This document shows positions 1 through 9,838 of a stretch of 49,450 bases of DNA, one piece after another. Position 1 is the first letter of the stretch; each line of letters starts with the position of its first letter. Made by a program: the position numbers and the translations under genes. The stretch is from contig JASCIV010000093.1 in NCBI GenBank assembly GCA_030374735.1, positions 1-49,450 of the forward strand, written 5' to 3'. Source of the DNA: Gracilaria caudata (taxonomy: Eukaryota; Rhodophyta; Florideophyceae; Gracilariales; Gracilariaceae). Below the pieces are notes generated by a model that saw only the letters and a program-made list of their open reading frames with translations, made no database searches and had not been told where the DNA came from.

Positions 1-650
1 GCAGGTGTCTGCTAAACCAGTAACTGGTAGTGTCCCGTCTCTGTACAGAGTACCGCCGTGTGGGCTCAATACACAACCTCTCGTCACCCTCCGTCGGGTC
101 TGTTGCCGCTTGTCGCACGTCCCGCCTCCGGGTTTCCGCCTCTTTTCCCCTTTCTTTTCCTTCCCTTTTCCCTTCCGGGACACCGTGTCTCACACGTTTC
201 CGATCTCCGGCCCCTTTCCTTCACCGTCTTACGGCCCGTTCTCGTTACCTCCGTAGGTATATCCCGAACCACGGGCGGCCTTACACCCGCACATTTCCGT
301 GGCACGGAGGGCTCTTCTTCTGAGTCTACCTCATCAGAGGGCAAGGCTTCGAACACCTTGGGTGTATCTCCCGTCACCGAGTTTTGCACCACAAAGCAAT
401 CGATAGGAATAGAGTTAATAGGTAATGTTAACGTTCGGATACCGTTATTTTGTGCAATCGGAACGATGATTACATCGTATTAGAATTTATCAGTAATTTT
501 TTGCGGAAAAACGCAATGGAGGTGTAATTTGTATAAGCGGACGCAATCATATTCAAAGTTTTGTGAGAAGAACAAATTTTGTATTAAATTCACGAATTGC
601 AATTGATTTTATACTCAATCGATTGATACCAACTCCTGACTGGGAATTTC
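1..650. other. Left edge, no gene recognised
   Basis: The minus strand holds a reading frame of about 130 codons (roughly 484 down to 84) that is closed by stops at both ends and has no ATG near its start. It has an acidic patch followed by a strongly basic, Lys/Arg/Gly-rich end. I do not recognise it. It could be a fragment of a mobile-element protein or an exon, but nothing visible decides this. The opposite strand of 110-250 is C/T-rich. Confidence 0.25.
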
Positions 651-1560
651 GTGCCCCTTTTTGAGCGGCTCTCTATCTGGGAAGGTAAGAGCATGGCCAC
701 TGGGGATCCAAAGCCTCGTTCCAATCCATTTCACCTTCGCCTTGTTGCAGTGAGAAAAAATTGCGGCCTGATTGGCTCGGCCAACTATAGAAAAAAAAAT
801 TTACTTTGGCGGCCACCATTTGGACTTGGATTGGAACCACCCTGTTTGCGGTCCAATTTCGTCGGATTTGAACCGCAATTGTGTAACAATTCATATCAAA
901 TACTCCAAATATCTTTTTTTTTGAAATTAATTTGAGTACACCACCGTTAGATATTTTTCTTTAGCTTTCATTTGCACCCAAAATGGAAACAACCCGACTT
1001 CTGAGTGCTGAGATATGTCATAAATCATTTTGTCTGTCTTGTTGGCAGCCTTTTTTCAAACAGCTAGGAAGAGAGAAAAACGGTTATCTTTTTCTCCGTC
1101 CCTCCACAGCCCTTTCTTGGTGTGAGCAAATATTTAACAGATATCTCCTGAACGAGAGCTTGGTTTTCGATTCTGTTTTTTGCAGAAGAGGGCTGAGAGG
1201 AAGAGCTTCAGCTTTGGTCTCGAGCAGAAAAATCGATTTCTGAGACGAAATTGGCCGTATCTCCGATGTTCTTAGATAGTCATTTGGAGTATTTGATATG
1301 GATTTCAACACAATTTGCCTCGTTTCAATCCAAATCCAACGCAAACAAAAATCTTGCACTCTTTTGGGCGTCGCGCAATCTGCCAATCAACGACTACTAT
1401 TATATCTAACGGCTACTTTCGGCTCAAAGCCGCGTTTCTCAATGATACTCTTGCACGTCGCTACCGTGGCGTCAGCGCTCTTAAACTGTTGAATTGAATT
1501 GGGGCATGAGTGGCCATGCTCTAACATTAGGCCTTTTTAATTAAGGAAATTTCCCTTAGA
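650..1560. repeat. Diverged inverted-repeat element
   Basis: Two arms face each other around an axis near 1,100. A 19-bp perfect inverted repeat joins 892-910 to 1282-1300. A 14-bp perfect one joins 688-701 to 1509-1522, in the same order and at similar distance (about 190 and 210 bp from the inner match). Weaker matches lie between them, such as CAATCCAA-type motifs and a shared GCAAAC. No open frame of note lies in the centre. This looks like an old foldback or MITE-like element, or one arm copied in inverted orientation. Confidence 0.55.
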
Positions 1561-1687
1561 GCGTAAGCCTGCAATTCCAGGCCATTTCGTAGATTTGAAA
1601 TAAGCGCGAATCCTTATTTAGCGTACACGTGCGGCAATCTTGGAGCAATTTCTAATCTAGGCGCATAAGCAAAATGTGCCTTTGGAG

Positions 1688-1734
1688 GTAGCTCTCGCAG
1701 GTTTTTGAAAGATCCCTCAGATTCGGAGAGCTAC
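1688..1734. other. Stem-loop, 9-bp perfect stem
   Basis: The 9-bp arms 1688-1696 and 1726-1734 are exact reverse complements around a 29-nt loop. The flanks (about 1660-1770) pair further but imperfectly. The hairpin lies just right of the inverted-repeat element and may belong to it. No function is known. Confidence 0.4.
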
Positions 1735-2150
1735 TTTTTTACCTTCAGAAGTACATTGTGCGCTTGAGATATAATAACCACTGGAGTAAAATGGTGACAA
1801 TTACTGGGTCGTGAGAATTATTACAGTGTAGCGTCACATAGAGAGTAGCACACCGCCACGCGCAAGGAGGGAAGGGCACTTGCATCTTCCGTATCGTAGG
1901 CCTGTCTGCGATCTAGCCTTCTGCTGTCGGAGCGAAAGCAGAACGCCAGAGGTTCTCCAAAGCAGGCCAAAAACTAAAGGACAAGGACGGGGGACACCCG
2001 CTCTGTACGCGCATGCCTGCAGGAAGGAAATCAGAGCATGGACACCACAGCAAGTGAAAAAAGTGGCGTCGCACTCCGCGCACTACAGCTGCCGGCAGTG
2101 AGACAGAATAAGCCTAAGAATAAGAGAGCCACCACGATGGCTTGTCTAAT

Positions 2151-2231
2151 TTTTTCTGTTTTTTCAAAATAAGGGCCATTTCTAAGAATGCCAGCGTCGT
2201 TAATTAAAACGTGTGCAGCGCCAAACACGAC
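2151..2231 (-). pseudogene. Short-chain dehydrogenase-like fragment
   Basis: About 25 codons on the minus strand read through VFGAAHVLINDAGILRN. This resembles the conserved N-A-G core of short-chain dehydrogenases, most like the peroxisomal multifunctional enzyme type 2, where the usual core is (V/I)NNAGILRD. Here the second Asn of NNAG is Asp. No glycine-rich nucleotide-binding start precedes it, and no catalytic YxxxK follows. If real, it is a small relic. A chance match is possible because the stretch is short. Confidence 0.35.
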
Positions 2232-4729
2232 CTTAGTTTCAAAATAAGCCTTAGTTTGCTTAGTTAAAAAGGCCTATTACCATTGTACCTGAACTCTGAA
2301 TTTGTGGACGAACCTAGTGACCATCTTGGTATCTTGGGAACCAGTATATTTTCGGTGCTTGTTTTTCTTCTTTTTGTTCCGCTTAATGGGGGGGACAAAA
2401 TTTCTTCCGGTAACGTGGTTCATATTGGGTGAGAAAAACCAATTTTAACAATATTGGGGTTGCACCGAAAAGTGTCCACTTCGACCCTATCGTGGTTGTG
2501 ATTAAAATTGTAAGGCACAATTGTGGAAAAGATTTGAAGGAAAGAATGATAAAGTTGGATTTGCAAGTTTGCTGAAGGTGGCCGGACGATTGCTTGCTCG
2601 AGTTCACGAAATTCAAAACGTCCAGGTGCAGATTCCACCAATGTGCTTTTCGGGAACTTTTCTGCACATCAATCAATATAAAGGGGGCGAGTCCCAATTC
2701 ACTTCCTGTCTTGAATTTTATTGGCTCTTCTTAGGTGTACGTCAATAGACATAAGCGCTTTCAGGGTCAAAAGGGTTAATGTTACGATTCAGGGCTCAGA
2801 AGTCGTTTGACTTACTTCCACAAAGTGAAACAAGAAGCCGTGAGTTCATGAATGAAGCCCGCGCGGTGATAATTCAGGATGTGATGCGGAAGAACGGCAT
2901 TCACGCAGATGAATATTCACGAATGTGATCGGTTGGCGTTTGAGCTGATTGGTTGTTGAAACCATCTTACTGTACACTGTCATGGGCGGGTCATCATGAT
3001 GCTGGACTTGATACCGCTCCAGTCAACATGGTGCACCCAATTTCTGAACGCACGAGTTGTGTGCTGATTAGCGCATTGTAAGGAGACGAAGTTTGGGTCA
3101 GCAGCATCCCTTGACAAGGCAGCTGCATCCCTTGACAGCTCACCCGAAGAACAAGCCTCAGGCAAGGGTAACGTTGGAGCTCGCGCACACTGGTTGGCAA
3201 AGGTGCCTTTACTCGTCACGCGCAGCGACGTGCACGCACTGAGCTGATTATGACGATGCTGAGACTGGCGCTGTTGTAAAAACTCTGCGTTGCGCATGTG
3301 AAGTGGGCAGGTGCCCAGCCCACTGCGCGCGTTGCAGAAGGCGTGTATGCCGATGGGAACGCTTTGTGTGATGCGTAAAGCTGCGGTTGAGATTAGTACT
3401 AGTACATAGATGGGGCGGATATGCTAGTTTGGGCCGTGATGCAAAACAACGCTACCGGCACCGAGTAGGGCACACATGCGTTTGGGAAAGAGGCGCCGGG
3501 ATAAGCAGAACGTCACGGTGTCGTTCCGCTCAAAGAGTCACTGCTGGCGGCGTGATTCGGAATTTCGAGAAGTTTGACGTGGAGCAGAGCCTCTTGTTGC
3601 AATGGAAAAATTTGTAAGCACTCTTTATGACGAGCACTTCTCGGCGTTGAATTGCACGAACATGCAAGTGTGCATTTTTCTAAGCAACAAATTTTGTGAG
3701 TGTGATCGTACAGTATGAACGGTAAGCGACGATACAGTCTAGCGATAAGATACGAGTTGGTGGGATGGCGCTCGAGTGAGGATTACGCTACGGCTTGCGA
3801 AAGTGGGTGCTGTGAGAGGTGTTTCAGGTCCAGACATGATGGCCACCAGCTGGAGGCTGCGAGGCGTTGGCCCGAAGCCAAGGTCCTCGACGTGGAAGGA
3901 AGAACGGAAACATGATGCGTACACGTGAGCCAGCTGGCGCGCCGAAAGGCGTGCACGATCGCGGATCTCGAGAAGGCCTCGGCTTGACTGGCGAACATGC
4001 ACGCGCAGTGTAAACGCGCATTTCAAAATCAGCGATGGAATTTGAACTCAAAAACATGGACGCGCCGTAAAACGTGGTGGAACGAGCGCGGTGAACGTTT
4101 GAAAGATCGCGCACGCCGTCACGTGGGCGCAGTGTGACTGCGTTGTGTTACGCGCCGCGTCACGTGTGCGCGCTGTAAGCGCGCGCCGCGCGTCGAAGGT
4201 GCTGCGCCCGCCGCATCAGCATCGCGCCAGATTGCAATTTTCCACCGAACGGAAACATGCGCTGCGTCGGCCGTGCGCCGCGCTCGCCATCCACAGCCAG
4301 CGCTGGCGTGCGTGCGGCACCGGCGTGCGCGCCAGGCGCCCGCCCACCCTCTAACAGGGGCCTCGCCCCTTCGCCCGATCGGGCCTGTCCGCGCCGCCGC
4401 CCGCCAATCAGCGCGTCGCGCTGGCGTGCCGCTGCCACCTGCCGCCTTGATGCGAGCTGCGTCGCCCGCTGTCTTCCGTGCGCGCTTTTTTCGTGCCGGC
4501 GCCACCGCCGCACGTCTGCGCGGGGCGCGCGAGTCGGCGCACTATGCGGGGCGCCGCTTGCGCGCGCCGCCCACTCCCCGCTGTTCGTATCTAACCCTTC
4601 GCACACAGATATCTCTCCATCTGTGGCGTCGTGTGAGCGTGTACGTTTGTGCATTGCACCAGCTTTGCGCGCCGCTTGCGCTTCGCTTCACCGCGCTTTC
4701 GTTCTGTGTGCGCTTTTCAATTCTTTTTC

Positions 4730-5010
4730 TCCTTTTTTGTAACTCCCGCCCCCTCACGCACCTACAATCCCCCTCATCCCCGCGCCGCCGTCTTTCGTCC
4801 CTTGCATCCCTCCCCTCTCCGCCACCCTTTCACCCGTTTCCTTGCCTCTCCGACACCCTTTCCCGCTCCCCTTCGTCGCCGTCAGCCCGCCAGACCCCCC
4901 CATCCCTTTCCCTCTTCGCACACAACCCAACCACCCTCTCTTTCCCCCTTCGTTCCCGCTGCGCATGCCCCCTTCCCTTCTCGCTCTGTACACGCCTTTG
5001 CCGCACTCTC
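4730..5010 (+). promoter_or_regulatory. C/T-rich leader before the kinase start
   Basis: About 280 bases directly before the kinase ATG are almost purely pyrimidine on the coding strand, with long runs of CCC, CCT and TCC. This is probably the 5' untranslated leader or core promoter. The frame stays open for a further 246 codons upstream of the ATG, but that stretch is low in complexity and does not look like protein. Confidence 0.45.
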
Positions 5011-6798
5011 ATGGACGACGACCCGCGAAAGGACCCTGTCCCCCTCCAGGTGGGCGAGGGCTCTCGACGCTACTTCGTCTTCAAGCATGCTCACCTTGGA
5101 TCCGGCCACTTTGGCGATGTGTTCATGGGTGAGCATGTCTCCAGCACCCAAAAGGTCGCCATCAAACTCGAGCATCGATCCGGCTCCATTGCGCGCCGCG
5201 AATGGGAGGTCATGCGCTACATGAATGGAGACGGCGCCCCTAGAGTCCACTACACCGGTCACCATGGTCGCTATTATGTCATGGTCATGGATCTTCTGGG
5301 TCCCACGCTGCAGAGACTGCTGGAGAGCCGGCCCCCACGCGGTCTTTCATGGGATACTGTCTCCGTCATTGGCTACAAATGCGTGCAGCTCTTGCGCAAG
5401 TTGCATTCGAAAGGCTATGTACATGGCGACGTCAAGCCGGAGAACTTTCTTTGCGCCTACTCGGAGGACAATGTTATCGATCCTAGTCGCGGCCTCTTCA
5501 TGGTTGACTTGGGTCTCGCTTCGCGCTGGCGAGACTTATCCAAACCGGGAGGCCACATTGCCTATGGCCAGCGAGTGGATCATTTTTCCGGCACCGTGCG
5601 CTACGCCTCCGTCAATGCCCATCTAGGTCGCTGGCTGTCGCGACGAGACGATCTGGAAAGTTTGGGTTATATGCTTTTGTACTTGTTCAATGGCTCTCTG
5701 CCGTGGCAGGGTTACTCTGGAGAGGACAAGAACATGCAGGTTTGTGAGACAAAGGGTCGCATGACTGTGGAGTCTATGTGTCGCGGTGCACCGGAGGTGC
5801 TCCAATACTTCTTGGCCTATGTGCGTCAGATGAAGTTCGAGGAGTCTCCGGATTACGACTATCTAATGCTGTTGTGTGACAGCAGTCGTGGACTCAAGGA
5901 GGTGAAGAAGCTTTTGATTGCTCAGGAGAAGGAGCAACTCGGTGATACTTATCAGCCAATGGTGGGGTCGAAGAGAAAGCAACGCGATCTCGATGACGTG
6001 GGAGCACCTTTAGTGAAGAAGCATAAAGTTGTGCTTCCAAAGCGAATCAAGACTCACCAGTGGATCATCGTTTCCACAAGCGCGCGAACCAATCTCTCGC
6101 CACAGACTCAGTGCTACACTTCACACACATCTTACTCCAATTTGGTGAAGGAAGTAGAGCGAAAATGGGGGTTACTCATGCGAATAACAAGTCTCAACTT
6201 TGCTGGTGGGATGTGGACGGCAGTGCTAAACTCGCGCAACTCTGGTTACTTGGAGCAAGCGTTGCACTACTGCCACGACCCAGACTTTCCGCGTGAGTGG
6301 GTTCGTCAAAAATGGGAACAGTCCTACTTCATTACTTCCGTCGCTGGGAATGAAAGCTGTTGGGGAGTTGTGTGCTCGACGATGCAACGGGGTCGCAAAT
6401 ACAAGCAGCAATCATACATAGTTTCGGCCACGTTCCCGTCTAAATGGATCGCAGACAAATGGAACGCCGATTTTCATATTACTTCCATTGCAACACAGGG
6501 TCGCTTTCAAATGCAATGGTGTGTCGTCATGTCGAGAGGCGCACCATACAAGGATCAGTGTGTCGAGCTCGACTTTCAATACCCCTCTCATTCTATCCAC
6601 GCACGATGGGACGAGAACTATATGATTACCGCTGTTGCATGCACTCAGGAGCAATGTGCGTTTGTCATGTCGAGAGGAGCAAGCTATGGAGAGGAACAGC
6701 GATGCACGCGCACATCACATGGGCCACTACATAAGATACGGGAAGACTGGAACGATTCTTTATACGTAACTTGTCTTTCGTACGGTCGAGTAAGCTAG
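5011..6798 (+). CDS. Casein kinase 1 family kinase, MUT9/EL1-like (MLK)
   Basis: This is a Ser/Thr kinase of 595 residues. In plants and green algae this family phosphorylates histone H3/H2A and clock or light-signalling proteins; the role here is inferred. Visible motifs are a glycine loop (GSGHFGDV, about 30-37), the ATP lysine in VAIK (K52), the catalytic HGDVKPEN (138-145, where most kinases have HRD) and DLG (D166) in place of DFG. A basic stretch that may be a nuclear signal (KRKQR, KKHK) lies near 320-345. From about residue 350 to the end comes the MLK-type tail, which reads as four to five repeats of about 48 residues built around W..x..ITS and WCVVMSRG-like motifs. The start at 5011 is chosen because the kinase domain begins soon after; an in-frame ATG at 4273 would add 246 low-complexity residues. 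It has no visible intron. Confidence 0.92.
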   Translation: MDDDPRKDPVPLQVGEGSRRYFVFKHAHLGSGHFGDVFMGEHVSSTQKVAIKLEHRSGSIARREWEVMRYMNGDGAPRVHYTGHHGRYYVMVMDLLGPTLQRLLESRPPRGLSWDTVSVIGYKCVQLLRKLHSKGYVHGDVKPENFLCAYSEDNVIDPSRGLFMVDLGLASRWRDLSKPGGHIAYGQRVDHFSGTVRYASVNAHLGRWLSRRDDLESLGYMLLYLFNGSLPWQGYSGEDKNMQVCETKGRMTVESMCRGAPEVLQYFLAYVRQMKFEESPDYDYLMLLCDSSRGLKEVKKLLIAQEKEQLGDTYQPMVGSKRKQRDLDDVGAPLVKKHKVVLPKRIKTHQWIIVSTSARTNLSPQTQCYTSHTSYSNLVKEVERKWGLLMRITSLNFAGGMWTAVLNSRNSGYLEQALHYCHDPDFPREWVRQKWEQSYFITSVAGNESCWGVVCSTMQRGRKYKQQSYIVSATFPSKWIADKWNADFHITSIATQGRFQMQWCVVMSRGAPYKDQCVELDFQYPSHSIHARWDENYMITAVACTQEQCAFVMSRGASYGEEQRCTRTSHGPLHKIREDWNDSLYVTCLSYGRVS

Positions 6799-8192
6799 GC
6801 ATTGCGAGAGATTCGTTTGTACGATTGCCAGGCCAGTCTACACTTTTCGCTATTGTGCGACTGTTCGCGTGAACCCTTGAGCTGCACTCATCTTGTGCAA
6901 GACGTTTTGATACACTATAGTGGCCTTATGTGGGGAACGCATGATGGTCACAGGGTTTTATCTATACTGGACAGCGCTGGCCCGCATATACCAAGCCCGA
7001 GCTAGGAGGCCCTGTGGAGATTAGCCAGATTAACGATATTGTAGTCAGTACAAAGAGCCAAAACAAAAACATTAAACCTTCGGCAAAAACCATGTATATT
7101 CATTCGATACTATTGTACAATCGGAACGTGTCTTGGTGCATGTCTCACGATACCACAACCTTACTGGTATGGAACTGATAAGCAACAGTGGAACGGTTCA
7201 AAGTTCCACTCCTTGAGACTGTGATGTCTACTCAGGAGCTTTCGGATCGGCGGTTCCACCATGTTCACTGTGCCTTCGTGAGCGGGATCATGATGGGCCA
7301 CTTGAGCAAGACGGAGACGGAGGCCTTTGTTGTCTGAGCTTCCAAACCCTCCTGTCGAAGGAAGTTCCTTAAAAAACTCTATGATATGAATGTTTGACAA
7401 ATCCCACCTCATACGTTGTCAGCCTACCAACGAAAGAAATGGGGTCTGCCAATGACAGCGTTTCCAGGCACCGTTCACACCCTGATACTTTTCTTTTGCC
7501 AACGACCTACATTCGTTCAGCGGCCTGGTGCAAACTCATCTCTTCAGCAGCTCTCATATTCCGATTCCATCCGATTGGAGTTCCAAAAGTATTCCGTTAA
7601 AGTGCCTTACTAATATTTTTCTGCGTCACGCCAGCGTCAGGAAGCCGGTATGGCTGACAAGATGGTCTACATTGGTGTTGTGCGATCATCATGACATACA
7701 GCCCTGTTCTGGAAATGAGTTGTTAAGGTTATGAGCCCCGCCTACGATTAACTTGTTTCGGAACAGTGGATAGTGTCTGCTTCGTTACATCTTTCCTAGA
7801 TGGAAAAAAAATGGGAACTGCGTCACGGGCCACCAGCAGAATTGCAGAAACTGCTCTGCCCCAATCTCGAGCACTGTCCATCCCATACCCCGGGAGTCGG
7901 CTGCGAGAAGGGACCCACGTGAAGAGCTCGTGGATTCTAATTTGGATGAGCCGCCCATCCCCTGTCTTGCAAGTGGTTTAATGCCCGTTGAGTGACATAA
8001 TTTTTCAATACATTGGTCCGTTACGTTTGTCAAAGCTATCCACCACGTGATCGCCGAAATGGCCCACTGCTTCCTCCCGCAAGATGTAGAACTTCTTATT
8101 ACGGCCAATGTGATGGGTAGATGCTACAACCATGCGTAACAAGGATGTTCGTTGTGTTCGCGCAAAACAGCACGAGACATTTTTAATGTTAC
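6799..8192. other. Convergent intergenic region, no gene recognised
   Basis: This stretch lies between the 3' ends of the kinase and the methyltransferase. Open frames are short (under 110 codons), occur on both strands and match nothing I know. I see no tRNA or snRNA. It should hold both 3' untranslated regions. Confidence 0.4.
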
Positions 8193-8990
8193 TCAAAGCA
8201 TGGGTTTCACGAATTCTGCTTGCAGGAAGACTCTGCTCATTTGCAAGTTTTCCTTGCGGTTTTGTATCACTCGCGAGACTCTTCGAACGTAAATCTCTTC
8301 GAAGCCAACTTCTGTCATGCGAGAACGCAAGGTTTCTTCGTCAAAGAAGAAAGAAAGAGTTCTATCCTGACGAACAAAATAGTTCTTGTCAATCCTATTC
8401 CGTGATGCAAAGCGATTCTGCGCTAAGTCACCAGTTGCGTAGTCACGAAACAAAAGCCTTCCTCCAGGCTTGAGAAGAGCGTACAGGTTGCGTATGCCAT
8501 ATGCCTGCTTCGCCGGAGGGACTGCACTCAATACAAAAACAAGTAAGCAGAAGTCCGCCTTTCCATCGGACAAAAGGCCCCGCTGGTGTGGATCTATGGA
8601 GCTGAAGGGGTGCGTACAGAAGTCCCATGAAAACGCTTTCATGCGGTTCTCGTCATATTGATCTTCCTCCTTAATCAGGCTTACGGCAGATGGAGCAAAG
8701 TCAAAAGCATATATAAATAGACACTCATTGACGTCCAAAAGAGGAAAAGCGCAGTTTGCTACACCACATCCAGCTTCCACAACAATTCTAATACCCTCCG
8801 AGGGTTCAGCAAGACACGGAAAGCCATCTGTGGACTCCATGGCAGTCCAGTGCCGGTCCTTGAAAAAGTTTGTCGCATTGCGTTTGTAAAACTTATCCCA
8901 GTTCTTCAAAGCATCTTTTTCATATTTATTAGCCCAAAAGGCGGGCACGCCGCTTTGCGTCTGTGCCGAACGGTAAAGATCAGGATCCAT
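8193..8990 (-). CDS. METTL6: tRNA N3-methylcytidine methyltransferase, METTL2/6/8 type
   Basis: This SAM-dependent methyltransferase of 265 residues is expected to make 3-methylcytidine at position 32 of certain tRNAs. Near the N-terminus it has the family signature NWDKFYKRN followed by FFKDRHW. Then come the SAM site (VEAGCGVANCAFPLL), a motif IV region (LLVFVLSAVPP) and the post-motif stretch LKPGGRLLFRDYATGDLAQ, which all strongly match METTL6/Trm140 proteins. The length is close to METTL6 (about 280). The first ATG is at 8990; the frame runs about 20 codons further without an ATG, so a small upstream exon is possible. METTL2, METTL6 and METTL8 cannot be separated safely by eye; the short N-terminus favours METTL6. 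Its 3' end faces the kinase gene. Confidence 0.9.
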   Translation of the reverse strand: MDPDLYRSAQTQSGVPAFWANKYEKDALKNWDKFYKRNATNFFKDRHWTAMESTDGFPCLAEPSEGIRIVVEAGCGVANCAFPLLDVNECLFIYAFDFAPSAVSLIKEEDQYDENRMKAFSWDFCTHPFSSIDPHQRGLLSDGKADFCLLVFVLSAVPPAKQAYGIRNLYALLKPGGRLLFRDYATGDLAQNRFASRNRIDKNYFVRQDRTLSFFFDEETLRSRMTEVGFEEIYVRRVSRVIQNRKENLQMSRVFLQAEFVKPML

Positions 8991-9838
8991 ACTTCTGTTG
9001 GAATACTCAAAACGTATCTTGAGGGCAAATTCGTCGAAAGTAGCACTCAAAGCTCACTACTCGACTTCTGCGCTATTCCGCGATTGCACAAATCGCTACA
9101 TTCGTATGCCGAGTGGAATATGTTGTGTTTCCTAGATTCAAATCCCCAGGTTCGATATTTATGAACCTAGAATGTCGAGAGGAATTCTGACATGGTCTCA
9201 TGCGCCGAAATTGAGCACGGGCGCACGGAATGACGACGGACACAAAGGTTTAACGCGGAGAACTCGAACAAACACAGAGAACTCCGGCCGGTTTACAAGG
9301 ATGCGGATAACCTTACAGAGGTCCACCAAGAGCAGGGAGGAGAGGCGTTCTGTTCACAGTTAAAATAGCAAACAGCAAACCCGGAGGGGAAGTGGTACAT
9401 TACCCTTGTAAAATTTACTAAAAAATAACAAACTAAATTTTATGAACCTTCGTATGAAACGTGTACATCGTTTGTTATAGCATCCGAGGGTTGCAGGCAT
9501 TGATCCTTGCTTGACCTTTGACATCTGTTGAACCAAGACGAGCCGAACGTTAAGAACGCTGCGACGCCTTCTTGGGGATTTTTGTGTAAAGGTGCTGAAG
9601 AGAACGAGCGTAAAGCAGACTGATTTCCGTTCGAGTTGGTTGAGATATTTCCCACCGTGTCGTTTTGGAGACACTGGCTGGAAAACGTCCTTTCTTTTCG
9701 ACGACCGGTGCAAAGATTTCAAATGCTTTAGTAGACTTTGTACCTCTTTTTTCAACGCCTGACACCCAATAGACCAGTGGCCGTGGAACAAGACAACAGG
9801 CGAAAATTCCCACCTCCATCAAGCACTAGTTCAGTCCA
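8991..9838. other. Divergent intergenic region
   Basis: This is the shared upstream region of the methyltransferase (-) and CBP80 (+) and should hold both promoters. The minus strand carries overlapping frames of 90 and 143 codons at 9360-9822 that I cannot match to a family. They end 17 bp from the CBP80 start, which makes a separate gene unlikely. Confidence 0.4.

Larger units (their letters stand above)
1561..4118. other. Gene-poor stretch
   Basis: Apart from the hairpin and the dehydrogenase-like scrap, I see no supportable gene here. Open frames are short and overlap on both strands. A short direct repeat (GCATCCCTTGACA-type, about 20 bp apart) lies at 3104-3137. The GC content rises from about 3.7 kb toward the kinase gene. 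Confidence 0.4.

Noticed and set aside
861..874. Perfect tRNA B-box-like motif (minus strand GGTTCAAATCC)
   Set aside because: The flanks do not form a T-stem, no A box lies at the right distance, and no acceptor stem is found. It is part of the inverted-repeat arm.
9360..9822. Two overlapping minus-strand frames (143 and 90 codons) upstream of CBP80
   Set aside because: They overlap each other, lack family similarity and sit in the promoter of two genes.
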